Below are positions 26,135-34,409 of a stretch of 64,000 nucleotides of DNA, in pieces. The DNA is taken from assembly GCA_947631645.1 (NCBI GenBank), contig CANRMD010000002.1, forward strand, positions 1-64,000. The letters run 5' to 3'. Positions within the stretch are counted from its first letter, which is position 1. Every line of letters starts with the position of its first letter. A program made the translations under genes and the position numbers. Under the pieces are notes generated by a model that saw only the letters and a program-made list of their open reading frames with translations, searched no databases and had not been told where the DNA came from. The stretch comes from Candidatus Gastranaerophilales bacterium. Its GTDB lineage: Bacteria > Cyanobacteriota > Vampirovibrionia > Gastranaerophilales > Gastranaerophilaceae.

Positions 26135-27169
26135 TTATCTTTTATATTCTATATTTTTTCTCTTATCAACATATCTAATCATATATAAACTGCAAAGAAA
26201 ATTATTTTTGCCGATATATTTAGGAAGTTTTTTCATATTTCTGTTTTTTAACACATATGAAAGAAAGCTGTATATTAAAACCTTAATCTTTAAATCCTGT
26301 GCTTTTTGATTAAAATAATCAACAAGAAGAAATATATGATTTGAAACATCCTTATTATTATATTTACGTGCATATTGTATTTCTAAATCAAGTGCAACTG
26401 TAGTAATTCCAAAAGATTTAATCAGTCTGAAAAATTTATCAATTTCATATATATTATCATTAATACCGGGGATAATAATATATTTAATAATAACATTATC
26501 TTTTGAAGCTTGTGCATATTTTTTAATATTACTGCATACAATATCAAATTTATCTGTTTGTTTAATTTTAAAATAAGTATCTTTTAAACCAGAATCAAGA
26601 GAAATAACAATAGTGCCTTTATTTTGTTCAAGAGCATTATAAACGGTTTCACTATATTTTATTGCACTTGAATGAACTCTGACATTTGTACCGTATTGTG
26701 TAAATAATTGAATTAATTCATCAAAGTTTTGCATACAAGTAGGTTCACCACCCTGAAATGTAGCTTCCCCGCCTGATTTATAATATCCTTTTTCAATTAA
26801 ATCTTTAATTATGGGATAAGTATTATAATTTTGAACAGAACAACTATATTCATCCGAACAATAAATACATTTTGCATTGCATAATCTGCAATGAGAAAAA
26901 TGAAACTCGGATATTTTTCTTTCTCCCGAAAAGAAATATTCTCCAAGATGATAGCAGTTTTCGCATTCAAAAATTGTTTTTTCTTTTTGTTTAGCTACCC
27001 TTTGAGCCTTTACATTAAAAATATATTCCCAATCAATCATTTCACCATGATAATTATTTAAAAGAACCGGCAATCCCCTGTTATCATGGTGCAAAATACA
27101 ACAATCACATACTTTGTCAAATTCAAAATCAATCCCTTGTTCAAGGAAAATACAACCGAGATTATTCAT
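26135..27169 (-). CDS. Radical SAM protein with Cys-rich N-terminus
   Basis: The 4Fe-4S ligands for S-adenosylmethionine are C97, C101 and C104 in CNAKCIYC. The following GGEATFQGGEPT segment is the SAM-binding GGE element. Before the cluster motif there are extra cysteines (CDCC at 21-24, CENC at 69-72) and a His-rich stretch, which could hold another cluster. No clear SPASM domain follows. The ATG at 27169 is six bases behind AAGGAG. A TTG at 27187 lies upstream of that site and is rejected. It sits behind the L21-L27 terminator. The target is not known. A peptide- or protein-modifying role is possible but unproven. Confidence 0.75.
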   Translation of the reverse strand: MNNLGCIFLEQGIDFEFDKVCDCCILHHDNRGLPVLLNNYHGEMIDWEYIFNVKAQRVAKQKEKTIFECENCYHLGEYFFSGERKISEFHFSHCRLCNAKCIYCSDEYSCSVQNYNTYPIIKDLIEKGYYKSGGEATFQGGEPTCMQNFDELIQLFTQYGTNVRVHSSAIKYSETVYNALEQNKGTIVISLDSGLKDTYFKIKQTDKFDIVCSNIKKYAQASKDNVIIKYIIIPGINDNIYEIDKFFRLIKSFGITTVALDLEIQYARKYNNKDVSNHIFLLVDYFNQKAQDLKIKVLIYSFLSYVLKNRNMKKLPKYIGKNNFLCSLYMIRYVDKRKNIEYKR

Positions 27170-27186
27170 TAATAACTCCTTAAACA

Positions 27187-27218
27187 AAAGAAGAACAACA
27201 TTAGTGTTGTTCTTCTTT
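27187..27218 (-). terminator. Hairpin terminator between L27 and the radical SAM gene
   Basis: A perfect 14-base stem (AAAGAAGAACAACA and its complement) closes a four-base TTAG loop. On the minus strand it is followed by TTGTTTA rather than a long T run, so termination may be partial and allow some read-through into the radical SAM gene. Confidence 0.7.
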
Positions 27219-27233
27219 AAAATTAAAAATTAA

Positions 27234-27488
27234 TTATTCAGCATAAACACTGACTTGTTTTCTGTCGCGTCTATGTGGTTCAAATTTAACAACACCGTCA
27301 ATTAATGCAAATAAAGTATAATCCTTACCCATACCTACATTATTACCGGGATGAAATTTAGTACCTTTTTGGCGGACAATGATATTACCAGTAGTAACAG
27401 CTTCACCGCCGAATTTTTTAACGCCTAATCGTTTACTTTCACTGTCGCGGCCGTTTTTACTTGACCCGACACCTTTCTTATGTGCCAT
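27234..27488 (-). CDS. rpmA: 50S ribosomal protein L27
   Basis: The protein starts [16 protein letters not shown] and contains [12 protein letters not shown] and the [14 protein letters not shown] segment, the canonical L27 sequence. The length of 84 residues is normal, and there is no N-terminal leader peptide of the kind cleaved in Firmicutes. The gene follows rplU by 21 bases with no Prp protease gene between, which agrees with the missing leader. L27 lies near the peptidyl-transferase centre of the ribosome. Confidence 0.98.
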   Translation of the reverse strand: MAHKKGVGSSKNGRDSESKRLGVKKFGGEAVTTGNIIVRQKGTKFHPGNNVGMGKDYTLFALIDGVVKFEPHRRDRKQVSVYAE

Positions 27489-27509
27489 TGTTATTTTCTC
27501 CTTAAATTA

Positions 27510-27857
27510 TTATTCTTCTGAAGCTGTTTCTGCTGATTTTTTAGCAGTTGTTCTGATTTTATTAATCATAACTCTTGTAAAGTTTTGTCTGTGTCCTTGT
27601 TTTCTTCTGTAGCCTTTTTTAGCTCTCTGTTTATAAACAAGTACTTTTTTAGCTTTGTCATGTTTAACAATGCTGCCTTCAACACTTGCATTTTTAACGT
27701 AAGGTTGACCTACTTTTGATTTTTTACCGTTAACCAGCATTACAACATTTTCAAATACAACTTTAGATTCTGCTTCATCTTGAAGTAATTCAATATCAAC
27801 GTAACGACCTTCCGTAACTTGATATTGTTTTCCGCCAGTTTCAATAATTGCGAACAT
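27510..27857 (-). CDS. rplU: 50S ribosomal protein L21
   Basis: [13 protein letters not shown] at the start, then [20 protein letters not shown], are diagnostic for L21. The 115 residues include a short acidic tail after the usual end. It forms an operon with rpmA. A good promoter (27953-27981) and a folded leader (27878-27915) precede it, which suggests feedback control by a ribosomal protein. Confidence 0.97.
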   Translation of the reverse strand: MFAIIETGGKQYQVTEGRYVDIELLQDEAESKVVFENVVMLVNGKKSKVGQPYVKNASVEGSIVKHDKAKKVLVYKQRAKKGYRRKQGHRQNFTRVMINKIRTTAKKSAETASEE

Positions 27858-27877
27858 AAATTATTCCTTTCATTTGA

Positions 27878-27915
27878 GATATCCGCAGCCTTTTGGCATT
27901 TAGAAGCGGAGTATC
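27878..27915 (-). promoter_or_regulatory. Folded mRNA leader upstream of rplU
   Basis: On the minus strand GATACTCCGC pairs with GCGGATATC with a single bulged C, and inside this a GCC-AAAA-GGC hairpin forms. The element sits in the leader of about 90 bases that starts at the predicted promoter and ends at the L21 start. It resembles an autoregulatory ribosomal-protein leader of the L21 type. Which protein binds is unknown. Confidence 0.55.
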
Positions 27916-27952
27916 TATCTAACACATGTATACTTCTATACATTATGAATAA

Positions 27953-27981
27953 AGTTTACCTTGCACAAAACCTAATGTCAA
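27953..27981 (-). promoter_or_regulatory. Sigma70 promoter of rplU-rpmA
   Basis: On the minus strand TTGACA (27976-27981) is followed after exactly 17 bases by TAAACT (27953-27958). Transcription should start near 27946. Confidence 0.6.
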
Positions 27982-28122
27982 TAATTATCAATTTTAAACC
28001 ATTTAATCTGACAGAATTTAATATAATTGTCATAAAAATCAAAAGCCTGATTTGCAACTTACAATATTTTTATATTAATTTTTGAAATGTAATTAATAAT
28101 GTAGTAAAATATATAGAGAATT

Positions 28123-29250
28123 ATGAAAAAGAAACTGACAGCAATATTAATATTATTGGGATTGTGTATATTTGATACTTCCATATTTGCATACGCAGAG
28201 CCTATAAGGGGTCACATTGAAGAAAGCGATGTAAATAAACAAAATAGTGAAAAACTGTTTACTAATGAAGTTAAAAAAATTGAAGAAAACAAGGTAATAG
28301 AACTAACGGTATCACAGGTTTTAGCGGGTCAAACCTCAATGGAGGGTGATGAATTTTTTGCGGAAGTATCAAATGATGTACTCGCGGGCTCGGGAGTTTT
28401 GCTTCCGAAAGGAACCGTAGCTCATGGAAAAATAAAAAACATAGTTGACCCTAAAAGAATGGGCAGAGACGGCTATATTGAACTGGGGTTTGATTATCTT
28501 ATAACCCCCGACGGACGCGAAATACCGATAGAAGGCGGTATGACTTCTAAACTAAACCCCGCAAAATCAGCTGCAAAAGTTGCGGGAGAAGCAGTAGCAT
28601 CTACTGCTGTAGGCGGAGTAGCCGGAGCTATGGCGGCAGTTGAACTCGCAGGGATTGAAGGTGCTATTGTCAGTCAGGGTTATACTGTTTTGGGCGGTGC
28701 CGCACTCGGCGGTGTTGTCGCACTTGGTATGAGTTTATTCAGAAAAGGTGATCACGTGCTTATTGCTCCGGGGGACGAAATAAAAGTTAAAATTAAAAGC
28801 ACTGAAGCTATCCCCGTTATGACTTTTGATGCGGTTCGTCAGGACGAAATAAAATACGACGGACTTGATGTCGCTATTACCGATATATTTCTCGAAAAAG
28901 ACCCGTTCGGAAACCTTAATACCATTACTTTAGATTTAGTTATTAAAAATAACTCTCAATATGATTTCTCAAGTTTTGATATTGAACTTGTAAACGATTT
29001 ACATAACGGTTTTCACCCCTCTATATTTTCGGAATATAAAAACTCTTTAGCAATGAAAACCATTAAACGCGGTGAAAATGTATCGGGCTCTTTATCTTTT
29101 GCGGTCGATAACCCAAACAGACAGCATTGGCTTGTTTTTTATAACAGACGCAACCATAAACCGCTTGCTAAAATCTCCGTTGAAAACGCTAAAAAAGATT
29201 TAAACATTACTGATTTGAATAAAAAAAAGAAAAAAAGAAAGAACAGTTAA
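28123..29250 (+). CDS. Secreted protein of unknown function with Gly/Ala-rich hydrophobic middle
   Basis: A signal peptide is clear at residues 1-25 (AYA before EP). A beta-rich segment follows with GDEFFAEV (75-82), GTVAHGKI (97-104) and GRDGYIEL (114-121). A long Gly/Ala-rich hydrophobic stretch runs over about 150-205. A second GDEIKVKI segment comes at 217-224, then an Ig-like C-terminal region and a Lys-rich tail. The first segment matches the smaller secreted protein at 910-1524. No named family is recognised by eye. It sits six bases before a Crp-type regulator gene. An envelope-structure role is a guess. Confidence 0.6.
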   Translation: MKKKLTAILILLGLCIFDTSIFAYAEPIRGHIEESDVNKQNSEKLFTNEVKKIEENKVIELTVSQVLAGQTSMEGDEFFAEVSNDVLAGSGVLLPKGTVAHGKIKNIVDPKRMGRDGYIELGFDYLITPDGREIPIEGGMTSKLNPAKSAAKVAGEAVASTAVGGVAGAMAAVELAGIEGAIVSQGYTVLGGAALGGVVALGMSLFRKGDHVLIAPGDEIKVKIKSTEAIPVMTFDAVRQDEIKYDGLDVAITDIFLEKDPFGNLNTITLDLVIKNNSQYDFSSFDIELVNDLHNGFHPSIFSEYKNSLAMKTIKRGENVSGSLSFAVDNPNRQHWLVFYNRRNHKPLAKISVENAKKDLNITDLNKKKKKRKNS

Positions 29251-29256
29251 TTCGTT

Positions 29257-29895
29257 ATGCTTGATATTGATTTATTTGAACATATTGAAAATAATGAAGT
29301 TTTAGAACTGTTAAAGTGTATTGGGATTAAAACCAAAAATTTTAAAAAGGGCTCAATTATTATCGGATTGGGCTCTGGAATTGATTTTCTCGGAGTTATG
29401 CTATCAGGCTATGCAAATATGTACAAAAAAGATGTTTTGGGAAATAAAACTCTGATAGAAAATCTGAAAATTAATGATATATTCGGACATAACATAGTTT
29501 GCTTGGGATTAAATAAATCACCCGTTGAAATAACCGCCCAAAGTGAATGCGAAGTGCTTTTTCTGCCTTTTCAAAAAGTTGTTACACCTTGCGAAAAGCT
29601 CTGTAAATATCATTTACAGCTTATAAAAAATATAATGAAAATGATTTCAAAAAGAAATTCTATCCTCACCGATAAATTGGATATTTTAGGACAAAAAACC
29701 ACAAGAGAAAAAATTCTTGCACTTTTAGAAACATTTAAAACTAATGAAAATATAATCATATTGCCGTATTCACGGGAAGAAATGGCGAAATTTCTCTGTG
29801 TGGACAGAAGTGCTCTTTCAAGAGAACTGTCAAGAATGCGTAATGACGGGATTTTAAAATTTAACAAAAATCATTTTGAGTTATTAAATAATTAA
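29257..29895 (+). CDS. Crp/Fnr family transcriptional regulator
   Basis: An N-terminal cyclic-nucleotide-binding-like barrel (about residues 15-120) is followed by a long dimer helix and a winged helix. The recognition region is PYSREEMAKFLCVDRSALSRELSRM. The classical cAMP-phosphate residues are not visible in the barrel, and there is no N-terminal Fnr-type Cys cluster. Cysteines are scattered (for example CEKLC). It may respond to redox, nitrogen oxides or heme. The upstream secreted-protein gene is six bases away. Its stop overlaps the dnaB stop in a TTAA. Confidence 0.87.
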   Translation: MLDIDLFEHIENNEVLELLKCIGIKTKNFKKGSIIIGLGSGIDFLGVMLSGYANMYKKDVLGNKTLIENLKINDIFGHNIVCLGLNKSPVEITAQSECEVLFLPFQKVVTPCEKLCKYHLQLIKNIMKMISKRNSILTDKLDILGQKTTREKILALLETFKTNENIIILPYSREEMAKFLCVDRSALSRELSRMRNDGILKFNKNHFELLNN

Positions 29896-31259
29896 AATTC
29901 CGTAGTTTTTGTAGGATTTTTAAATTTGGTAATGCTGTCTTGGAACAACAGATTTATTACACCGACAGGGCCGTTTCTGTGTTTAGCTATAATAATTTCA
30001 GCTTTACCTTTATTATCAACATTATCACGGTTATAATATTCATCACGATAAATAAACATAACAATATCAGCATCTTGTTCTATAGCACCCGAATCTCTAA
30101 GGTCAGATAACATAGGACGTTTGTCGTTTCTCGCTTCAACACCCCTTGAAAGCTGGGACAGTGCAATAATAGGTACATTTAACTCTCTTGCCAAACCTTT
30201 TAAAGAACGCGATATTGCTGAAATCTGCTGGTTTCTGTCATTAGGGTTACCTCCGCCCTCCATAAGCTGTAAGTAATCTATAACAACAAGTCCTAAGTCT
30301 TTTTCTTCCATCATTAAACGTCTACACTTAGCTTTTATATCGGTAGCGGTTAAACCTGACGAATCATCTATATAAATTTTTGCATCGGATAATCTTGTCA
30401 TGGCATCAACAAGTTTTTCCCAGTCTTTTGGCTGCATATGCCCCGAAGTTATTCTTTGAGTATCAACTTCAGCTTCGGAACATAACATACGTTTAACCAA
30501 TTGCTGTTTAGGCATTTCTAACGAAAATATAGCAACACCTTTTTTTGTTTTTAATGCAACATTTTGTGCTAAATTCAGAGCAAACGCCGTTTTTCCCATG
30601 GATGGACGTGCTGCAAGTATTATTAAATCAGATTTCTGCAGTCCTGAGGTTAAAGCATTTAAATCATAAAAACCTGTATCTACCCCAACTAAATCATCTT
30701 GGTTATTGTAACGCATCTCAATTTGTTCATAGCTTGCAACAACAAGGTCTTGAATAGGTACTAAATCTGTTGTATCCTTTTGGGCAGCAATATTAAATAT
30801 CAATTTTTGAGCATTATCCAAGACTTCATCGGTTTCTTCATTTTCATAAGACATTGAAACAATCTCGGAACCTGCATTTATTAAAGCTCTTTTTATTTCT
30901 TTTTCCTGAATAATTTTTGCATAAAACTCAATATTAGCGGTTGTGACTACATTCAAAGCCAAATCATTAATATAAGCTCTTCCGCCGGCATTTTCAAGCT
31001 CTTCTTTGTTTCTTAAATGCTCTGAAACCGTAACTATATCAATTGGTTCATTTTTTCTGAACAATTCAAGCACAGCTTCAAAAATTATTTTATGCGACGG
31101 TTTATAAAAACTTTCAGGCTTTAAAAATTCAACTATACGACCTAAAGATTGAGGATTAACAAGCACTGCACCAAGGACGGCTTCTTCTGCCTCAATACTT
31201 TGCGGCATCATTTTAAGCATGCCTGAATCGGGTTGTTTTACAACTCTTGTTGCCACCAT
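29892..31259 (-). CDS. dnaB: Replicative DNA helicase DnaB
   Basis: This is the hexameric 5'-3' helicase of the replication fork. The N-terminal primase-interaction domain (SIEAEEAVLGAVL) and a RecA-like core with Walker A ARPSMGKTAF are present. So are VVIDYLQLM and SQLSRGVEARNDKRPMLSDLR. Length of 455 is normal, and there is no intein. The ATG at 31259 is only one base from GGAGG, and a GTG one codon later has better spacing, so the N-terminus may be one residue shorter. It is downstream of the coiled-coil gene on the same strand. Confidence 0.97.
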   Translation of the reverse strand: MVATRVVKQPDSGMLKMMPQSIEAEEAVLGAVLVNPQSLGRIVEFLKPESFYKPSHKIIFEAVLELFRKNEPIDIVTVSEHLRNKEELENAGGRAYINDLALNVVTTANIEFYAKIIQEKEIKRALINAGSEIVSMSYENEETDEVLDNAQKLIFNIAAQKDTTDLVPIQDLVVASYEQIEMRYNNQDDLVGVDTGFYDLNALTSGLQKSDLIILAARPSMGKTAFALNLAQNVALKTKKGVAIFSLEMPKQQLVKRMLCSEAEVDTQRITSGHMQPKDWEKLVDAMTRLSDAKIYIDDSSGLTATDIKAKCRRLMMEEKDLGLVVIDYLQLMEGGGNPNDRNQQISAISRSLKGLARELNVPIIALSQLSRGVEARNDKRPMLSDLRDSGAIEQDADIVMFIYRDEYYNRDNVDNKGKAEIIIAKHRNGPVGVINLLFQDSITKFKNPTKTTEF

Positions 31260-31273
31260 TCCTCCAAGTTATT

Positions 31274-31870
31274 TTATTGTTCCGCAAAAGCTTTTGCAGC
31301 TTCTTGTTCTTGAACAATTTCATTCGGTTTGTTTTTTTGTTGAGCTAAATAATCCTGACCGCGTCTTACTTCACCAATACTTCTTTCCAAACTGCCTATT
31401 GTTTGTTGAATATCACGTTCTAAAGTATTTAAAACTTTTTCCGCATAATTTTGTGCACCCTCTCTTGTCTGCATTGCTTCCTGATATGCACTTCTCCTTA
31501 AAGCATCTGCTTCTTCTGCGGCCTTATTTTTCATTTCTTCACAGTTTTCTTTAACCTGCTCTTGAATTTTAGCAGCCTTTTCTCTTACTGCCCTGATTAA
31601 TTCAGATTCGCTTAAAATATTTGCTGCAGTATTTTGTGCTTCACTTATTATTCTGTCTGCTCTGCTTTGAGCTTCCATATAAATATCGTCACGTCGTTTA
31701 AGAATCATTTCCGCTGTTTTTATTTCTTCCGGAAGTATAGCTCTTATTTTGCTCAATATATCCTGAATATCATCGGTATTCATAAATAAGCAGTAACTTC
31801 CTACGTGGAATTTATTATCAAGCATTTCATCAGCTTCATCTATTAAATGAGTAATTCTTAACTCTGTCAT
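31274..31870 (-). CDS. Coiled-coil protein of unknown function next to coaD
   Basis: The 198 residues start with a short folded part, then a long Ala/Glu/Arg-rich coiled coil (about residues 55-165) of the kind seen in DivIVA-like and ATP synthase b-like proteins. The end is Gln-rich and disordered. There is no signal or membrane segment. It lies four bases behind coaD and 14 bases before dnaB, so the three are probably co-transcribed. Relatives adjacent to coaD are, to my knowledge, found in several phyla, with no known role. A scaffold at the membrane or cell pole is possible. Confidence 0.6.
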   Translation of the reverse strand: MTELRITHLIDEADEMLDNKFHVGSYCLFMNTDDIQDILSKIRAILPEEIKTAEMILKRRDDIYMEAQSRADRIISEAQNTAANILSESELIRAVREKAAKIQEQVKENCEEMKNKAAEEADALRRSAYQEAMQTREGAQNYAEKVLNTLERDIQQTIGSLERSIGEVRRGQDYLAQQKNKPNEIVQEQEAAKAFAEQ

Positions 31871-31874
31871 GACT

Positions 31875-32357
31875 TTAACCTTTCGTATATTTTAATTCTA
31901 AATATTTTGCAACAGGTTCGGGGACAAATTTTGATACATCACCTTTCATTAAAGCTATTTCTCTAACCGTTCCCGAGGATATAAAATTATATTTCGGCTT
32001 TGTTATAAGGAAAACAGTATGTATATCAGAACATAATGCACTGTTTGCCTGAGATAACTGCATCTCATATTCAAAATCAGAAACCGCTCTGAGCCCTCTT
32101 ATAAGTACATTAGCGTTTTTCTTTTTTGCATATTCGATTGTAAGCCCGTCAAAGCTGTCTACTTCAACGTTTTTTAAATCTTTACAAGATTCTTTTATTA
32201 ACGTAAGTCTGTCCTCAAGCGGTAAAAAACTCTTTTTGTTTAAATTAACCGATACAACTATTATTACTTTGTCGAAAATATCACCCGCTCTTTTTAGAAC
32301 ATCTAAATGTCCTTTTGTTATCGGATCAAAACTTCCGGGGTATATAGCTGTTCTCAA
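31875..32357 (-). CDS. coaD: Phosphopantetheine adenylyltransferase
   Basis: CoaD makes dephospho-CoA from ATP and 4'-phosphopantetheine. The nucleotidyltransferase signature is AIYPGSFDPITKGHLDVL, and ISSGTVREIA is the second conserved element. I take the TTG at 32357, eight bases behind GAGG, as the start. It gives the usual MRTAIYPGSFDP beginning and 160 residues, the normal length. An ATG at 32378 would add seven residues and has no Shine-Dalgarno. Confidence 0.95.
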   Translation of the reverse strand: MRTAIYPGSFDPITKGHLDVLKRAGDIFDKVIIVVSVNLNKKSFLPLEDRLTLIKESCKDLKNVEVDSFDGLTIEYAKKKNANVLIRGLRAVSDFEYEMQLSQANSALCSDIHTVFLITKPKYNFISSGTVREIALMKGDVSKFVPEPVAKYLELKYTKG

Positions 32358-32461
32358 GGTTTTAACCTCTTTTGTCATGACTTACATGATAATTATATTG
32401 CAAGCATGGTTTTAGGATTATTTACAACTTACAAATATTTATGAATATTTACAAAAATTTT

Positions 32462-34060
32462 TTACGGATTGTATCTTGTAAATTTTTCATCAAAATAATA
32501 GTGAATACAGTTTTTACCGTTTTCTTTAGAAACATATAAAGCTTTATCCGCCCAGTCAATCAATTCCTTTATATCTTCGGCGGCATTCGGGAATTCTGCT
32601 ATACCGATGCTGACAGTCGGACGAATAATTGTTTGTTCATCAACCTTTACTTCGATTTCACTGATTTTTTGTCTTAATCTTTCGGCAATTGTAACCGAAT
32701 TTAAAACCGGTGTTTCAGGCAAAATTATAGTAAATTCTTCACCGCCGTATCTTGCGGGAATATCAACATGCCTGATTGTTTTCTGTATTGTTGAGGCTAT
32801 TTCTTTTAATACCATATCACCGACTAAGTGTCCGTATGTATCATTTACGTGTTTAAAATTATCTATATCCATCATTATTATGGATAAAACATGGTGATAT
32901 CTTTGAACTCTTTTAATTTCTGATTCCAATAAGAAATAGAAATGTCTGTGAATATATAACTTGGTCAAGCCGTCTTTTGTAGCAAGTTCATATAATTGAG
33001 CATTATCAACAGCAATAGCAGCCTGATTTGCCAAAGCTTCAACAAACTCTAAATCTTTTTTATTAAATAATTTGCCGTTCTTCTTATTGGTAATATTTAT
33101 GATACCAATGCACTCCCCTTTTGCAATCAAAGGAACACAAATTAGAGAAGAAACATTATTGGAATTTTCAAATTGCTGATTAAATCTCGGGTCTTGTCCG
33201 CCGAGGTTTGTAATTATAGATTTTTTCTCGGTGAATACTTTACCGGCTATACCGCTTTCAGGCTTCATTTTTTGACATTCTACAATACCGTTATTAATGT
33301 CATCTTCATGCTTTTTATCTTTTAAACCGTATACAACTTTAACTTGCAATGTATTATCAGACGGGTCATACAACATTAATGAGCCCTTTTCCGCGTTTAC
33401 CGTTTCGATTGCTTTATCCAATATTACGCTTATAAGTCTTTTTAAATCATCAATAAAGTTAACCGCTTGCGAAATATTGTATAATATTGATAAATTATGC
33501 AATGTTTTATTAAGCTCTGTTATTCTTGTTTCTTGTTCCTTTGTTCTGATAAATTTTTTCAAAATCGGATCAATACAACTAAATACCTGATTAATATATT
33601 TTAAATCTTCCTGAGTAAATTCACTGTCATCTTCTTTTGAGCTTATAGAACAAACACAATACGGTCTATGGTCATTATAAAAAACTTTTAAATAAACACT
33701 TTGAAGTTCATACAACTTATGTAAATTCCAAAATGCTTTATACAAAGGACTTCCGTCCTGATTTACAACTTTTATTAATTCATCTGTTTCTTCTTGTAAA
33801 AATGGAGCATTATCTGCGTCAAATTCAAATTCCAAATCAGAATTTGTGACAATATTTTTTGTTTGAAAAATTCCGTTATTACATAAGAAAAATCTCATGT
33901 TTTTTAGATTTAATGATGATTTAACAAGGAAAGCTATTTTTGATAACAAATCTTCAACAGAACTTGATTGATTTGCAACCATATTTAAATCAAAAAGATT
34001 ATGTAACTCCAATACATTCTTTTGTAAATTATATAATTTTTCAGCTAAATCTTGATTCAT
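32462..34060 (-). CDS. GAF-GGDEF diguanylate cyclase
   Basis: The protein makes cyclic di-GMP. The C-terminal domain has GGEEF (439-443) as its active site, and RHVD (430-433) five residues before is the allosteric inhibition site, so product feedback is expected. Two GAF-like domains occupy about residues 20-170 and 195-360. The second is clear (TVNAEKGSLMLYD, LICVPLIAKGECIGIINI). There is no membrane segment or EAL domain. c-di-GMP would plausibly feed pilus or surface behaviour alongside PilT and CheA. The signal sensed by the GAF domains is unknown. Confidence 0.93.
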   Translation of the reverse strand: MNQDLAEKLYNLQKNVLELHNLFDLNMVANQSSSVEDLLSKIAFLVKSSLNLKNMRFFLCNNGIFQTKNIVTNSDLEFEFDADNAPFLQEETDELIKVVNQDGSPLYKAFWNLHKLYELQSVYLKVFYNDHRPYCVCSISSKEDDSEFTQEDLKYINQVFSCIDPILKKFIRTKEQETRITELNKTLHNLSILYNISQAVNFIDDLKRLISVILDKAIETVNAEKGSLMLYDPSDNTLQVKVVYGLKDKKHEDDINNGIVECQKMKPESGIAGKVFTEKKSIITNLGGQDPRFNQQFENSNNVSSLICVPLIAKGECIGIINITNKKNGKLFNKKDLEFVEALANQAAIAVDNAQLYELATKDGLTKLYIHRHFYFLLESEIKRVQRYHHVLSIIMMDIDNFKHVNDTYGHLVGDMVLKEIASTIQKTIRHVDIPARYGGEEFTIILPETPVLNSVTIAERLRQKISEIEVKVDEQTIIRPTVSIGIAEFPNAAEDIKELIDWADKALYVSKENGKNCIHYYFDEKFTRYNP

Positions 34061-34083
34061 AACTTCATTATACTATAAAAAAA

Positions 34084-34395
34084 CTATTTTGACTTATGAT
34101 TATTATTTTTATTATCAATTACAGATAAAAGCAATGATGATACTAACATCACCGGCAGAAAAAATGATTTAAAGTTATTTGCAAGAGACGTTTTCATAGG
34201 AATTTTTGCACTCTTATAATCAACAAAAGACCATAACCCCGTTAAAGCCAACAGCATGGGTGCTGATTGTACAGAGTGTTTAACAAAACTATCCGCATAT
34301 GATGCACCTTTTTTTATAACAGGATTTGAATTATTCTTTTTATTTTCTTCTTTTCCGTAAAAAGAAATATTATTCAATGATACTTTTTGTATCAT
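34084..34395 (-). CDS. Small membrane protein with N-terminal NISFYGK motif
   Basis: Residues 1-15 read MIQKVSLNNISFYGK, followed by a Lys/Asn-rich linker and two hydrophobic segments at about 46-60 and 78-93. The total is 103 residues. The start has a clean AGGAG. The short N-terminal motif recalls PVSFG at 16561-16968 and MTSFGK at 55017-56069. It is not a Sec signal peptide because the hydrophobic part is missing near the start. Function is unknown. The gene sits between ribD and the diguanylate cyclase gene. Confidence 0.6.
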   Translation of the reverse strand: MIQKVSLNNISFYGKEENKKNNSNPVIKKGASYADSFVKHSVQSAPMLLALTGLWSFVDYKSAKIPMKTSLANNFKSFFLPVMLVSSLLLSVIDNKNNNHKSK

Positions 34396-34409
34396 AAGTC
34401 TCCTCTGTT

